Source: Glutamicibacter ardleyensis (lineage in GTDB: Bacteria; Actinomycetota; Actinomycetes; Actinomycetales; Micrococcaceae). From it: 64,000 nucleotides of DNA. The stretch is from positions 124,001 to 188,000 of the forward strand of contig NZ_BMKX01000003.1 of assembly GCF_014644555.1 (NCBI RefSeq). The letters run 5' to 3'. This document shows, piece after piece, positions 39,325-48,116 of the stretch (the first letter of the stretch is position 1; each line of letters begins with the position of its first letter). The notes under the pieces are model-generated. The model saw nothing but the letters and a program-made list of their open reading frames with translations, was not told where the DNA came from and searched no databases. Both the position numbers and the translations under genes were made by a program.

Positions 39325-39374
39325 AAAACTGGGGCGTGAAATCGGTGTTTACCGATTCCACGCCACAGTTTTTT
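39325..39374. terminator. Bidirectional terminator between the ABC operon and menD
   Basis: A long stem around AACTGGGGCGTG...CACGCCACAGTT with an inner ATCGGT/ACCGAT, six T residues rightwards and five leftwards. Confidence 0.85.
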
Positions 39375-41082
39375 ATGCTCCCGCCGGCCAGCGCAGCTCC
39401 GCGATGCGACTGATCAGTTCTAGGTTCATTTTACGCAGCGTGCTGCGGTCCGCGGTGATTTCGATTAGTCGCAGTTTCCCCGGCTTGGGGGCACGTAGCA
39501 CTTGGCGCAATTCCGCTTGGGTACTTGCTTGTTGATAGTCCCAACCGTAGGCGATTGCCAGCGGCTGCAATTGAACGTTCTGCGGGGTGGCGAAGAGCCG
39601 TTCAACCGCTTGCCCATAACGCCCGGACTCCGCGACCTGCCCATGTTCCAAGGTGGAGAAGATGGCTCCCCCACCATCGTTATAGACCACCACGTCCAGA
39701 TCTGGAGCCGGCTCCCCCGGAGTCCAGAGCATCGCACTGGCATCATGCAGGAAGGTAATGTCCCCCATGATGCTCACCGTTGGTTTCCCGGTGGCCAGCG
39801 CCAGTCCTAAGCCCGTAGAAATGGTTCCATCGATACCGGCCAGCCCCCGGTTAGCAAAGACCTGCCCTGAAGCGGCCGCAGCAGGGGCAGCACAAAGGTC
39901 AAAATCCCTGATGATATTAGATGAGCCCAACAACAGCGGCCCGTTCACGGTGCTCCACACAGTCTGAGCAACGCTTGGCCCGGTGAGTTGCTCACTGCCA
40001 TACAGTTCTTCGCAGACGGCGAGCGCTTGGGCGTCAAGTTCCTGCCAGCTGCGCAGCCAATGCTCTGGTGCTTTGCCGGCAAAGCTGAGCAACTCTGTGG
40101 GAGTGCTAATTATTCTTTCGCGGCGACGGCCAGGCTCATACCAGGACACCGGAGTTGGTTGCCAGATAGCGGTAGTCACTGCCGGGTCAGCCAGCAGTCT
40201 GCCGACCGGCCGGCTTAGTGTGGGGCGTCCAAATAGTACTACCCGCTCGATTTGTGCTGCCCCCACTGCGAGCAAGGGGCGGTAATGCCCGATGGCGTGG
40301 GCAGAGAAGCGCGCGTTGGAAGATGGTTCGGCAAAAAGTGGAAGTCCGAGCTGTCGCGCAAAGGCCTGCGCTTCGCCGCCCGTGTCATGCCCGGCTACCA
40401 CCACGGTACGTCGCTCTTCGAGCCCCTCAGGTACGGACCAGTTGACCGGCTGCGCAGACTGTTGCCACAACGCAGCGTCTAGTTCGGTCCAGCGCTGGTT
40501 TGCCACGGTATCTGTCGGCCCTGGGGTCAGCGGGTCACGGAACTGTAAGTTGAGCTGTACCGGACCACCTGGGCGCGTTGCCGACCCGGCAAGGGCTGAG
40601 AGTGCTTCGGTCAGTGCTTGGCTCGGGTCTGCCCCGGCGGGAACGTTGAGCACTGTACGCACATGAGTACCAAAAAGTTGTTTCTGGTCGGTGCTTTGGC
40701 TCGCCCCGGTTCCTAACAATTCGTCGGGACGATCTGCAGAGAGCACCAGCAGCGGTGTTGCGGTGTGGTTCGCTTCCATGATGGCAGGTAACAACTCACC
40801 TATGGCGGTGCCCGACGTCGCGATAAGCGCCACCGGGGTCTGTGAACCTTGGCTGAGCCCTAAGGCGAGGAAACCGGCGGAGCGTTCATCGATACGTACA
40901 TGAATGCGTAGCACTCCGGTGGCTTCAGCCTCGGCCGCGGCGTAAGCCAGTGGTGCGCTGCGTGAACCTGGTGAAAGTACAATCTCGCGCACCCCTGCAA
41001 CGATGAGCCCTGCCAATACTTGGCGGGCCGTATCGATTGCTGGTTGTCCGTCCTCGTGCCGTGCGCTCACGCCGTGCTTCAC
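39373..41082 (-). CDS. menD: 2-succinyl-5-enolpyruvyl-6-hydroxy-3-cyclohexene-1-carboxylate synthase (MenD)
   Basis: About 569 aa. ThDP enzyme: S-P-G-S-R-S-A-P-L near residue 35, catalytic E in D-E-R-S-A-G-F, A-T-S-G-T-A, and the C-terminal ThDP motif G-D-I-T-F-L-H-D...V-V-Y-N-D-G-G-G. It adds a succinic semialdehyde unit from 2-oxoglutarate to isochorismate. Two GTG starts (41082, 41070) have equally placed AAGGG or AGGGG; the longer is given. The ORF stays open to 41181 without support. Works after MenF. Confidence 0.92.
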   Translation of the reverse strand: MKHGVSARHEDGQPAIDTARQVLAGLIVAGVREIVLSPGSRSAPLAYAAAEAEATGVLRIHVRIDERSAGFLALGLSQGSQTPVALIATSGTAIGELLPAIMEANHTATPLLVLSADRPDELLGTGASQSTDQKQLFGTHVRTVLNVPAGADPSQALTEALSALAGSATRPGGPVQLNLQFRDPLTPGPTDTVANQRWTELDAALWQQSAQPVNWSVPEGLEERRTVVVAGHDTGGEAQAFARQLGLPLFAEPSSNARFSAHAIGHYRPLLAVGAAQIERVVLFGRPTLSRPVGRLLADPAVTTAIWQPTPVSWYEPGRRRERIISTPTELLSFAGKAPEHWLRSWQELDAQALAVCEELYGSEQLTGPSVAQTVWSTVNGPLLLGSSNIIRDFDLCAAPAAAASGQVFANRGLAGIDGTISTGLGLALATGKPTVSIMGDITFLHDASAMLWTPGEPAPDLDVVVYNDGGGAIFSTLEHGQVAESGRYGQAVERLFATPQNVQLQPLAIAYGWDYQQASTQAELRQVLRAPKPGKLRLIEITADRSTLRKMNLELISRIAELRWPAGA

Positions 41083-41140
41083 CCCTGAAGTATCCCTTGA
41101 AAGTATCGGTTCAAGTCTATGCCGAAGGTGACAGACAAAA

Positions 41141-41187
41141 ACCCCGGTGCGGGATCTCAAGATGTTCTTGAGTTCCTGCACCGGGGT
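41141..41187 (-). terminator. Terminator of phoX
   Basis: ACCCCGGTGC / GCACCGGGGT with an inner CTCAAG/CTTGAG stem, then TTTTTGTC leftwards. It lies 15 bp past the phoX stop. Confidence 0.85.
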
Positions 41188-41202
41188 CTAGAAGGGCGTT
41201 AT

Positions 41203-43317
41203 CTAGTCTTTGTTCTTGTCGTTGCCCTTGCCATTGCCGTTGTTTCCGTTGTTGCCCTTGCCCTGTTTGAAGACCTGGACCACGGATGGGCGTGGGCCGT
41301 AGAACTGGCCTTTACCCGCAGACTGTGGCGACTTGATGAAGTCTGGGAAGAGTGATGCTGGCTGGGCAAAGCTTCCGCCTTCACCCGGGTGCTGGACCGA
41401 GACAAAGACCGAGTTGTCTTTATCGTGTACCACTGGACCGCAGGTTTCTGCGCCGGTTGGAACGGCGAGGAACTGCTCAACACGTCCGCGGTCTTTGCCG
41501 TGCAGGCTGACCTTGTGCAAAGCGTCAGACAGACCAATGACTCCGGGAGCACCATCGGTGGAGATCCACAGGTTACCTGCCGAATCAAAGGCCAGGTTAT
41601 CTGGGCACGAGATTGGAGATACCTTGTCGGTGGGGTAACCGGAGAAGTAGGTGGAGTCATTTACTCGTGGGTCTCCGGCAACAAGCAAGATATTCCAGGT
41701 GAATCGGGTGCTTGTTGCGTCATTACCGGCCTCGGTCATTTCCAGTACGTGACCATCGCGGTTGGCGATACGTGGGTTCTGCTCTGTGGCGCCTTCCTTG
41801 CCGTCCTTGCCACGGTCGGTGTTGTTGGTCAGTGCGACGTAGACCTTGCCCGAGACCGGGCTTGGTTCAACATCCTCTGGACGGTCCATCTTGGTGGCGC
41901 CAGCTTTATCTGCGGCCAATCGGGTGTAGACCAAGACTTCGTCAACACTCATTCCTTCGACCATGGATTTTCCGTTGCGTACCAGTGGTAGCCACTGTCC
42001 GGTGCCATCAAATGCACCGTCAGAAGGAACCTGGCCACTTCCGTCAAATTCGGATGCCGGCGAGTTTCCGGCGAACTTGGCAACATATAGGTCACCCTCG
42101 TTGAGCAGGGTCATATTGTGCCGGCGATCGTTCTTCCGGTAGGTATCCTTCGAAATGAACTTGTAGATGTATTCGAATCGCGAGTCATCACCCGAGTACG
42201 CCACTGCCTTGCCGTTTTTGGCAATGCGTACGGTCGCGCCTTCGTGCTTAAATCGGCCCAGGCTCGTGTGCTTAACCGGGGTAGAATCCGGATTCTGCGG
42301 GTCAATTTCGACAATCCAGCCGAAACGGTTCGCTTCATTCTCGTAGCCTGCATGGTTCAAACCAAAGCGTGGGTCGGTTAGTTCCCAGCCTCGGTCTGTT
42401 GCCCCGGTACCGATGCCGTAGCGTGCTTCTTCAGCGGTTCCACGGCCTTGGAAGTACTGATCAAAGTTTTCTTCACCGGAAAGTACTGTTCCCCAGGGGG
42501 TGGTACCGCCGGCGCAGTTATTCAAGGTACCCAAGACAAGCTTGCCCGTAGGGTCTGCAACCGTCTTGAGCAGGTCGCTTCCTGCGGCCGGCCCATCAAC
42601 GGCAAACGGGGTGCTTGCCGTGATACGGCGGTTACGTTCGCCGCCCACTACATAGGTCCACCGCTGATCATGCTTTTTGCGTTTGATCTCAACCACGCTC
42701 AAGCCGTGGGAGTTCATGGCGATACGGCGAGCTTCATCGGTGTTTGCGACAAACCACGCTGCATCAAACATCATGTCTTCATTTGAATACTCGTGGTTAG
42801 CTACCAACACCCCGGTGCGTCCGGAGTACTTGTCGGCAATGATGTCCAGGTAATCACAGTTGTAACCAAACTGCATTGCCTGCGACTTCGCCGACTGCTT
42901 CTTCGAATCAAATTCCGGGCTGTTAGCAAATAGTGGATCTCCCCACCGAATAATTGCGTGCCAGTCATAACCTTCTGGGACGCTCATATTGTCCACGGAA
43001 CGTGAAACCGGGTCGATAGCGTCAAACTTCAGGTGACCACCCCTGCCGCGGCCGGTGTCTACCAATGGTGCTGCTACAGCGTTCGGAGCACCGAACAACT
43101 GTGGGCCGATGACCAATGCCGAGGCGCCAACCGCACCGAGTCCCAGCACGTTTCGACGAGATAGTGCCTGATCTGCGACATCCTTGAAGTAGCTATTACC
43201 CGAGGTATTGCACTCTGGTTTGACGCAAGCATCACCACATTTGAAGTGGCAGGTAGCTGCGGAGCGTCCGCCGCGGGTGTGGCCCAGCATTGGCAACAAG
43301 GTACGGATGGGATTCAT
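41203..43317 (-). CDS. phoX: PhoX family phosphatase (Tat-exported)
   Basis: 704 aa. After a conserved Cys-rich N-region (C-H-F-K-C-G-D-A-C) comes a twin-arginine signal L-S-R-R-N-V-L-G-L-G at about 52-61 with a hydrophobic core and A-V-A-A-P cleavage region. The body has the PhoX/DUF839 motifs W-G-D-P-L-F, N-H-E-Y and G-E-E-N-F-D. PhoX enzymes are Ca/Fe alkaline phosphatases folded before Tat export. The C-terminal Lys/Asn/Gly repeats (K-G-N-N-G-N-N-G-N-G-K-G-N-D) are low-complexity. A PHO box upstream suggests phosphate-starvation control. Confidence 0.9.
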   Translation of the reverse strand: MNPIRTLLPMLGHTRGGRSAATCHFKCGDACVKPECNTSGNSYFKDVADQALSRRNVLGLGAVGASALVIGPQLFGAPNAVAAPLVDTGRGRGGHLKFDAIDPVSRSVDNMSVPEGYDWHAIIRWGDPLFANSPEFDSKKQSAKSQAMQFGYNCDYLDIIADKYSGRTGVLVANHEYSNEDMMFDAAWFVANTDEARRIAMNSHGLSVVEIKRKKHDQRWTYVVGGERNRRITASTPFAVDGPAAGSDLLKTVADPTGKLVLGTLNNCAGGTTPWGTVLSGEENFDQYFQGRGTAEEARYGIGTGATDRGWELTDPRFGLNHAGYENEANRFGWIVEIDPQNPDSTPVKHTSLGRFKHEGATVRIAKNGKAVAYSGDDSRFEYIYKFISKDTYRKNDRRHNMTLLNEGDLYVAKFAGNSPASEFDGSGQVPSDGAFDGTGQWLPLVRNGKSMVEGMSVDEVLVYTRLAADKAGATKMDRPEDVEPSPVSGKVYVALTNNTDRGKDGKEGATEQNPRIANRDGHVLEMTEAGNDATSTRFTWNILLVAGDPRVNDSTYFSGYPTDKVSPISCPDNLAFDSAGNLWISTDGAPGVIGLSDALHKVSLHGKDRGRVEQFLAVPTGAETCGPVVHDKDNSVFVSVQHPGEGGSFAQPASLFPDFIKSPQSAGKGQFYGPRPSVVQVFKQGKGNNGNNGNGKGNDKNKD

Positions 43318-43407
43318 AACTGCGGCACTTCCTCATTCTTTAGCTCACGTTCAGGGGAACGAACGAATTGAGCTTGTCATTGGGAAATGAGCCAACGTCG
43401 ACGTGCA

Positions 43408-43425
43408 GGTTAACTTGAGGTAAAC
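43408..43425 (-). promoter_or_regulatory. PHO box upstream of phoX
   Basis: Reading leftwards: GTTTACC, TCAA, GTTAACC: two heptamers spaced by four bases (11-bp period), each 6/7 to the GTTCACC unit known for PhoP of Streptomyces. It lies 91 bp upstream of the phoX start, in the menC-phoX gap. A third unit is not evident on either side. Confidence 0.65.
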
Positions 43426-43428
43426 ACC

Positions 43429-44436
43429 TTAATTGTGGCTTTCTGGGGCCATCAATTGTTCGTAGCACTCTCTGACCCGCTGCTCCCACCAGGTCCTGCG
43501 TTCGGTAGTAACGCTCAAGGTACGCAACTTGTCTTCGTCTGGAGCTACCCGGCGTACCGGAAGCTGTCCGGCGGTGGCCAGCAGCGGTGTTGCGGTGACA
43601 TCTTCGGCAAATAACGATCCGGTGGCAAGCCCACATGCGTACGGTAGCTGCGGCACCGCCGAGGCGAGGGCGGCTGCCTGCGCTAAACCTACCGAGGTAT
43701 CTAAGGCGCTGGAAACGACAACATCTAATCCGGACTGCGCGGCGATGTCGAGAACCGCTTGGATCCCACCCAGTGGCTGTGCTTTGATCACCATCAGATC
43801 AGCTGCCCCCAGCCGGGCTACTTCTAATGGATCAGAATGTTTGCGTACCGCTTCATCTGCCGCAATTTTTAGCTCAACCCCGTGGGAGCGCAGCCGCTCA
43901 CGGACCCGCGCCAAGCCAACAATGCCAGGCACAGGCTGCTCGGCATACTGCAGGTCGAATTCAGAAAGCTTCAGCAATGCGCTTACCGCCTCGTCGATTC
44001 CCCAGCCGGTGTTTGCGTCCACGCGTAGCGCAGCGTCTGGGAACAGTCGCCGGGTCTCTGCCACCCGAGCGATATCGTCGTCAAGATGTTGTCCCTTTTC
44101 GGCGACCTTAATTTTGATGGTGTGCGGTGCATCGTAATTCGCTAGGACACCGGCGATCTGGTTCGCTCGCACCGCAGGCAGTGTGGCGTTCACCGGGATA
44201 CTGGTGCGCAGGGGCGTGGGAAAGTCCGTGTAGGCGGCTTCAATGCCAGCGGCGAGCCAGCGTGAGGCTTCGGCTGGGCCGTATTCAAGAAAGGCCGAGA
44301 ATTCACCCCACCCGGCAGGACCGTGAATGAGTAGCGCTTCGCGTTCGGTGACACCACGAAACTTCACCCTCATGGGTAAGCGCACTACGTGCGCGTTGGC
44401 TATCAGTTCTTCCACCGGTGGCAAAGTAAAGTTCAT
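43429..44436 (-). CDS. menC: o-Succinylbenzoate synthase (MenC)
   Basis: 335 aa, enolase superfamily (MLE/MenC branch): I-K-I-K-V-A at about 106-111 (catalytic Lys), L-R-V-D-A-N-T-G-W (metal Asp), Q-Y-A-E-Q-P-V-P and A-A-D-E-A-V for the remaining metal ligands, V-I-K-A-Q-P-L-G for the second Lys. It dehydrates SHCHC to o-succinylbenzoate in menaquinone synthesis. The ATG is six bases after TAGGCT, so the mRNA is probably leaderless. Confidence 0.92.
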   Translation of the reverse strand: MNFTLPPVEELIANAHVVRLPMRVKFRGVTEREALLIHGPAGWGEFSAFLEYGPAEASRWLAAGIEAAYTDFPTPLRTSIPVNATLPAVRANQIAGVLANYDAPHTIKIKVAEKGQHLDDDIARVAETRRLFPDAALRVDANTGWGIDEAVSALLKLSEFDLQYAEQPVPGIVGLARVRERLRSHGVELKIAADEAVRKHSDPLEVARLGAADLMVIKAQPLGGIQAVLDIAAQSGLDVVVSSALDTSVGLAQAAALASAVPQLPYACGLATGSLFAEDVTATPLLATAGQLPVRRVAPDEDKLRTLSVTTERRTWWEQRVRECYEQLMAPESHN

Positions 44437-44467
44437 ACCCTAAGCCTAGCTATAGTGTCTAGGCTTA
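44437..44467 (-). promoter_or_regulatory. menC promoter with a 9-bp perfect inverted repeat
   Basis: TAAGCCTAG (44441-44449) and CTAGGCTTA (44459-44467) are perfect inverted arms, 9-nt spacer. The left arm contains the -10 TAGGCT of menC (complement 44443-44448), six bases before the ATG; the right arm contains a TAGGCT facing the other way. It could be an operator or paired divergent -10 boxes. Confidence 0.6.
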
Positions 44468-44516
44468 CAGACCCGGTTCATAGGGCACCTACACCAAAAT
44501 GTGACATTCTAGAGTC

Positions 44517-45380
44517 ATGAGTCCGCGGTCAATTCTAAGCTCCCCACGCCACCTGAGCTGGTGGTGGGCTTTGCCATTGCTCGCCGGGCTTTTTGTCGTC
44601 GAGTACCTGTTCTTTGTCCAGCTTCGTTCTGGACAATGGGCTGACCAAGCGGCTTTTGTTGGCTGGACGCAATGGTGGCCACGAACAAAAATACTGGATC
44701 CAATGCGTGAATTCTTGGATCTTTTACCCTGGATTTGTGCTGGAATGTCCGGCATTTTCTTGCTCTATCGAGTGATTCGCGACCGTAGTTTCTTACGTGC
44801 CGCACTCGCCGTGGCCGCGGTAGCTGCCGCGTTGCTCAGCACTCAGCTGCTTAAACACTTATTGTTAGAACGCCCCGATTTTAACTTCGGTACCGTGGGC
44901 AACTCTTTCCCTTCCGGACACACCACCGTGGCTGCGGCGTCCATGGGACTGATGTACCTGATTTCGCCGCCAAAACTGCGCCCAGTGGTGCAACCTATTG
45001 CCTGGATCTTTGCCACCGTGACCGGATTGGCAACGCTCGTTTGTGGTTGGCACCGTCCCAGTGACATCGCCGGCGGCTTTATGATTGCCGCCTTCTGGCT
45101 GGTCTTGGTCAGTGCGATCTTGCAACGTATCCAGCCCTTGGGTCCAGTGGTTCGGGAGTCCGGCTGGTCTAGGAAGACTGGTGCCACGTGTCTGGTTCTC
45201 TGGGTGTTGGTCTTGGCAGCTTCGATGTGGCTGCCGCATCCACATATCCAGCGTATCCCGGATATTTTGTTGATCACCTATGCGGTGCTCGGCTTGGTTC
45301 ATGTGACAGTGGCTTCGCTCATTGCCAGCCTGTGTTTGCGTTCGGTGGTTACCGGGCCCATGCGGAAGCCTCAGGTGTAG
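44517..45380 (+). CDS. PAP2-family phosphatase, membrane protein
   Basis: 287 aa, about six to seven helices. Phosphatase motifs: K-H-L-L-L-E-R-P, then P-S-G-H-T-T and later W-H-R-P-S-D-I-A-G-G, the three blocks of the acid phosphatase/vanadium haloperoxidase fold, with active-site His in each of the last two. Probably acts on lipid or prenyl phosphates on the outer face of the membrane, which could fit recycling of undecaprenyl phosphate. Divergent from menC. Confidence 0.88.
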   Translation: MSPRSILSSPRHLSWWWALPLLAGLFVVEYLFFVQLRSGQWADQAAFVGWTQWWPRTKILDPMREFLDLLPWICAGMSGIFLLYRVIRDRSFLRAALAVAAVAAALLSTQLLKHLLLERPDFNFGTVGNSFPSGHTTVAAASMGLMYLISPPKLRPVVQPIAWIFATVTGLATLVCGWHRPSDIAGGFMIAAFWLVLVSAILQRIQPLGPVVRESGWSRKTGATCLVLWVLVLAASMWLPHPHIQRIPDILLITYAVLGLVHVTVASLIASLCLRSVVTGPMRKPQV

Positions 45381-45500
45381 TCCTTAGAGTCTGCCTGCCT
45401 TGAGGTCTTAGACAACGGATGCCGCATCTTGCCGCTACGGCACGGCAATCCGCCGGCATTGAGCCCTGCGGTTAGCCACGCAAGGCTACGGGCAGCAAAG

Positions 45501-46520
45501 TTATACTCGGTTCATTTTGGAGTGCAAAATCGCCGCCGCGCGCTGCGAATCTGGGATGGTGACCGCGAATCGCTTGCCATCTTCCAGATCAAAAGACAGC
45601 CCTTCACTCCGGCGTAGCACTACCGCCGAGCCGCCCGGGAAGAAGCGCCACCCCCAGCCGCTCCATTCCATCGGCAAGATTTCTTCACTGCGGACTTCCT
45701 TGATCTGATTTACAGAAATGGTTCGTAGTGGGAAAGCAAAGATTGCCGACGAAACACGTACTTGATCTTCGGTGATTCGTACGCGGATCTTGCACAGACC
45801 CAGAATCAGTGGAGTGAGTATCAAGACAAAAAGCGGTCCCGAAATCAGCATGATGAGAGTTTCTGACTCATCATCACCCTTCAACACGGTCAACATCACG
45901 ATGCCCATGGCCAGCGGGAACAGGCCCAAAAGCCAAAACCACCACGAGGCACTGGCAGTCTGGTTGAAGCCCTGCGCGGAAGATGTCGTTGCTGTGTTTG
46001 CTACAGGTACCGAAGTATCTCGGCCCTGAGCCTGAGCCACACGCTGACGCCGCTTGGTCTGAGATTCCTTGGCATGCTGCTGATACACCCCGGCGATCCA
46101 GACGGGAAGCAAACCAACCAATGAGGCCACAATGCTCAGTACTGTGAAACCGCCGCTTAGCAGTGCCTGCGTCGGGTCTCCGGCCAGGGCAGAAGGAACC
46201 GCGCAGCTGACGAACAGTCCGGCGCTAGTCCATGCCGCGAGTCCGCCAACAAAGAGCAAGAGGCTATGGAGCACTGGCTTGTGTGACAGCGAGAAAGAAA
46301 TAAATCCGAGAACTGCACCGCCAATGGCAAGTGAGATGCACACAGTGACAAAAACACGCGTGTCGGTGAATCCATCAGGGTATGCGCTGCCCGACCAGTG
46401 AGTCGCGGTAATCGCCGGCAGACTGGTTCCTAGAAGTAGCCGGGTGCCCAGCACTATGAGGCTCGGCAGAACCAACAAGAGGGTAAGTAACGAGCGGTGC
46501 TTGACCTCGTAGTGTGGCAT
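45501..46520 (-). CDS. Membrane protein with DUF1648-like N-terminus
   Basis: 339 aa. N-terminal half has about four helices; I-T-A-T-H-W-S-G-S-A-Y-P-D-G near residue 37 resembles the P-x-H-W-x-x-x-G-x-P-D motif of DUF1648 proteins. After a charged Gln/Arg linker (residues 150-190) come two more helices and a C-terminal beta-rich part (V-R-I-T-E-D-Q-V-R-V...I-K-E-V-R-S) like a bacterial PH-type domain. Function unknown. ATG 46520. Confidence 0.75.
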   Translation of the reverse strand: MPHYEVKHRSLLTLLLVLPSLIVLGTRLLLGTSLPAITATHWSGSAYPDGFTDTRVFVTVCISLAIGGAVLGFISFSLSHKPVLHSLLLFVGGLAAWTSAGLFVSCAVPSALAGDPTQALLSGGFTVLSIVASLVGLLPVWIAGVYQQHAKESQTKRRQRVAQAQGRDTSVPVANTATTSSAQGFNQTASASWWFWLLGLFPLAMGIVMLTVLKGDDESETLIMLISGPLFVLILTPLILGLCKIRVRITEDQVRVSSAIFAFPLRTISVNQIKEVRSEEILPMEWSGWGWRFFPGGSAVVLRRSEGLSFDLEDGKRFAVTIPDSQRAAAILHSKMNRV

Positions 46521-46658
46521 GGAAATAGTCTAGTCCTCGCTCGTCGGTGCGCGCCTGGGCAGTACGCGGTAGTCGCTGCGACCTAGAACCTCCGGCCGAA
46601 GTATTTAGTACAGTCTAGTAAACCCGCGTTGACTTGCAAAAAATACAACGAATACAGG

Positions 46659-46704
46659 GTAAAAGGGTATCGCCCGGCCTGTTGGCCGGGCGATGCCCTT
46701 TTAC
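46659..46704. terminator. Terminator after the bkd operon
   Basis: 21-bp stem with one mismatch (GTAAAAGGGTATCGCCCGGCC and its partner) and a 4-nt loop. Leftwards the T-rich part is inside the stem base. Confidence 0.75.
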
Positions 46705-46714
46705 TTACTTCCGA

Positions 46715-48115
46715 TTACAGGGCTGCTAAGGCGGCCTTTGGATCGGTCATCGCGTCCGCGACGTAACGCAGGAAGCCTGCGGCGGTTCCGCCGTCACAAA
46801 CACGGTGGTCGAAGCTCAGGGTCAGCTCACAGATGGAGCGAACCTTGATCTTGCCGTTGACTACCCACGGCTTTTCTACGACCCTACCAATGCCGAGGAT
46901 CGCTGCTTCTGGGTAGTTGATGATCGCTGCCGAACCGTCAACGTTGAACACCCCGTAGTTGTTGATAGTGAAGGTGCTGCCCGAGAGGTCGCGGACCCCG
47001 GCCTTACCTTCGCGAGCCAAGGTTGCCAGACGGGCAAACTCGGCCGAGAGTTCCACGGCGTTGAGCTTATGCGCCTCACGCACGTTGGGAACAACCAGTC
47101 CGCGCTCGGTTTGCGCTGCGAAGCCCAAGTTGACCCCCTCGAAGAGGGTATGGCGCAGTCCGCCGTCGGCTTCGGTGTCGATGCGGCTGTTCATTTCTGG
47201 GAAACGTGCCAGCCCTGCGATGGCGAAGCGTGAGATCAGTGCGAGCATACTTGGCGCACTGCCCTGAGCTTCCTTCAACTTGCTCCGTAGCTTGAGCAGT
47301 TTGGTGACATCAACGTCCACCCAGACGGTAGCTTCTGGGATTTCGCGGCGCGAGGTAGCCATCGCGTTTGCGATGGTGCGGCGCACCCCGGTCAGTACCT
47401 GCGAGCTTGCCACTGGAAGTGCGGTGCGTGAATCCTCACCAGTAGTCTGCGCTGCCACAGCCGGAGCTTGGGTAGGCGCTACCGGTGCGGCGGTCGCCTG
47501 AACCGATGGTGCTGCAGCCTCCGAGCCCTGGCCGATCAATGCTTCCACGTCACCGCGCAGCACCAAACCGTCAGGTCCGGTGCCAGTGACCTGAGTGATA
47601 TCCACCGAGTTTTCCTTCGCCAGTTTGCGCACCAAAGGATTGATGACCTTGGTGGCAACCGTGGTGGTCTCGCTGGAGGCGGACGCGGTGGTAATTCCGG
47701 CGCGTGGGCGACGACGCCGGCTGGTGTTGGTCTTGGCTCCACCGGTTCCGTAACCGATCAGCACGTTACCGCTGCCTTCGTCTTCTTCCTCGGGAACCTG
47801 CGTGCCGGCAAGTTCTTCTTCGAGGTAGGTTTGCGCGCCTTCGGCTGGCTGCTGCGCCGGCGCTTCATCCTCCCCGCCGGTGTTCACCGAGAAGAACGGC
47901 TTATCAACGAGCATCATCTGCCCGGCTTCACCGTGCAAGGTAGCGACCACACCTTCAAAGGGCGAAGGGATCTCCACCAACGATTTAGCTGTTTCTACCT
48001 CAGCGATAGGCTGGTCAACCGCGACGGTGTCCCCCGCTGCGACCATCCAACGCACCAGCTCCGCCTCGGTGAGTCCTTCACCTAGGTCGGGTAACAGAAA
48101 GGTCTTGACGCTCAA
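46715..48115 (-). CDS. bkdC: Branched-chain 2-oxoacid dehydrogenase E2 (dihydrolipoamide acyltransferase)
   Basis: 466 aa. Residues 1-77: lipoyl domain with D-L-G-E-G-L-T-E and lipoylation Lys in V-E-T-A-K-S-L-V-E. A Pro/Ala linker leads to the E1/E3-binding domain (I-N-P-L-V-R-K-L-A-K-E-N...G-T-G-P-D-G) at about 160-200, then the acyltransferase core ending in S-F-D-H-R-V-C-D-G-G, the catalytic His motif. It is third in a bkdA-B-C operon; only one base separates it from the E1 beta gene. Confidence 0.93.
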   Translation of the reverse strand: MSVKTFLLPDLGEGLTEAELVRWMVAAGDTVAVDQPIAEVETAKSLVEIPSPFEGVVATLHGEAGQMMLVDKPFFSVNTGGEDEAPAQQPAEGAQTYLEEELAGTQVPEEEDEGSGNVLIGYGTGGAKTNTSRRRRPRAGITTASASSETTTVATKVINPLVRKLAKENSVDITQVTGTGPDGLVLRGDVEALIGQGSEAAAPSVQATAAPVAPTQAPAVAAQTTGEDSRTALPVASSQVLTGVRRTIANAMATSRREIPEATVWVDVDVTKLLKLRSKLKEAQGSAPSMLALISRFAIAGLARFPEMNSRIDTEADGGLRHTLFEGVNLGFAAQTERGLVVPNVREAHKLNAVELSAEFARLATLAREGKAGVRDLSGSTFTINNYGVFNVDGSAAIINYPEAAILGIGRVVEKPWVVNGKIKVRSICELTLSFDHRVCDGGTAAGFLRYVADAMTDPKAALAAL

Positions 48116-48116
48116 T

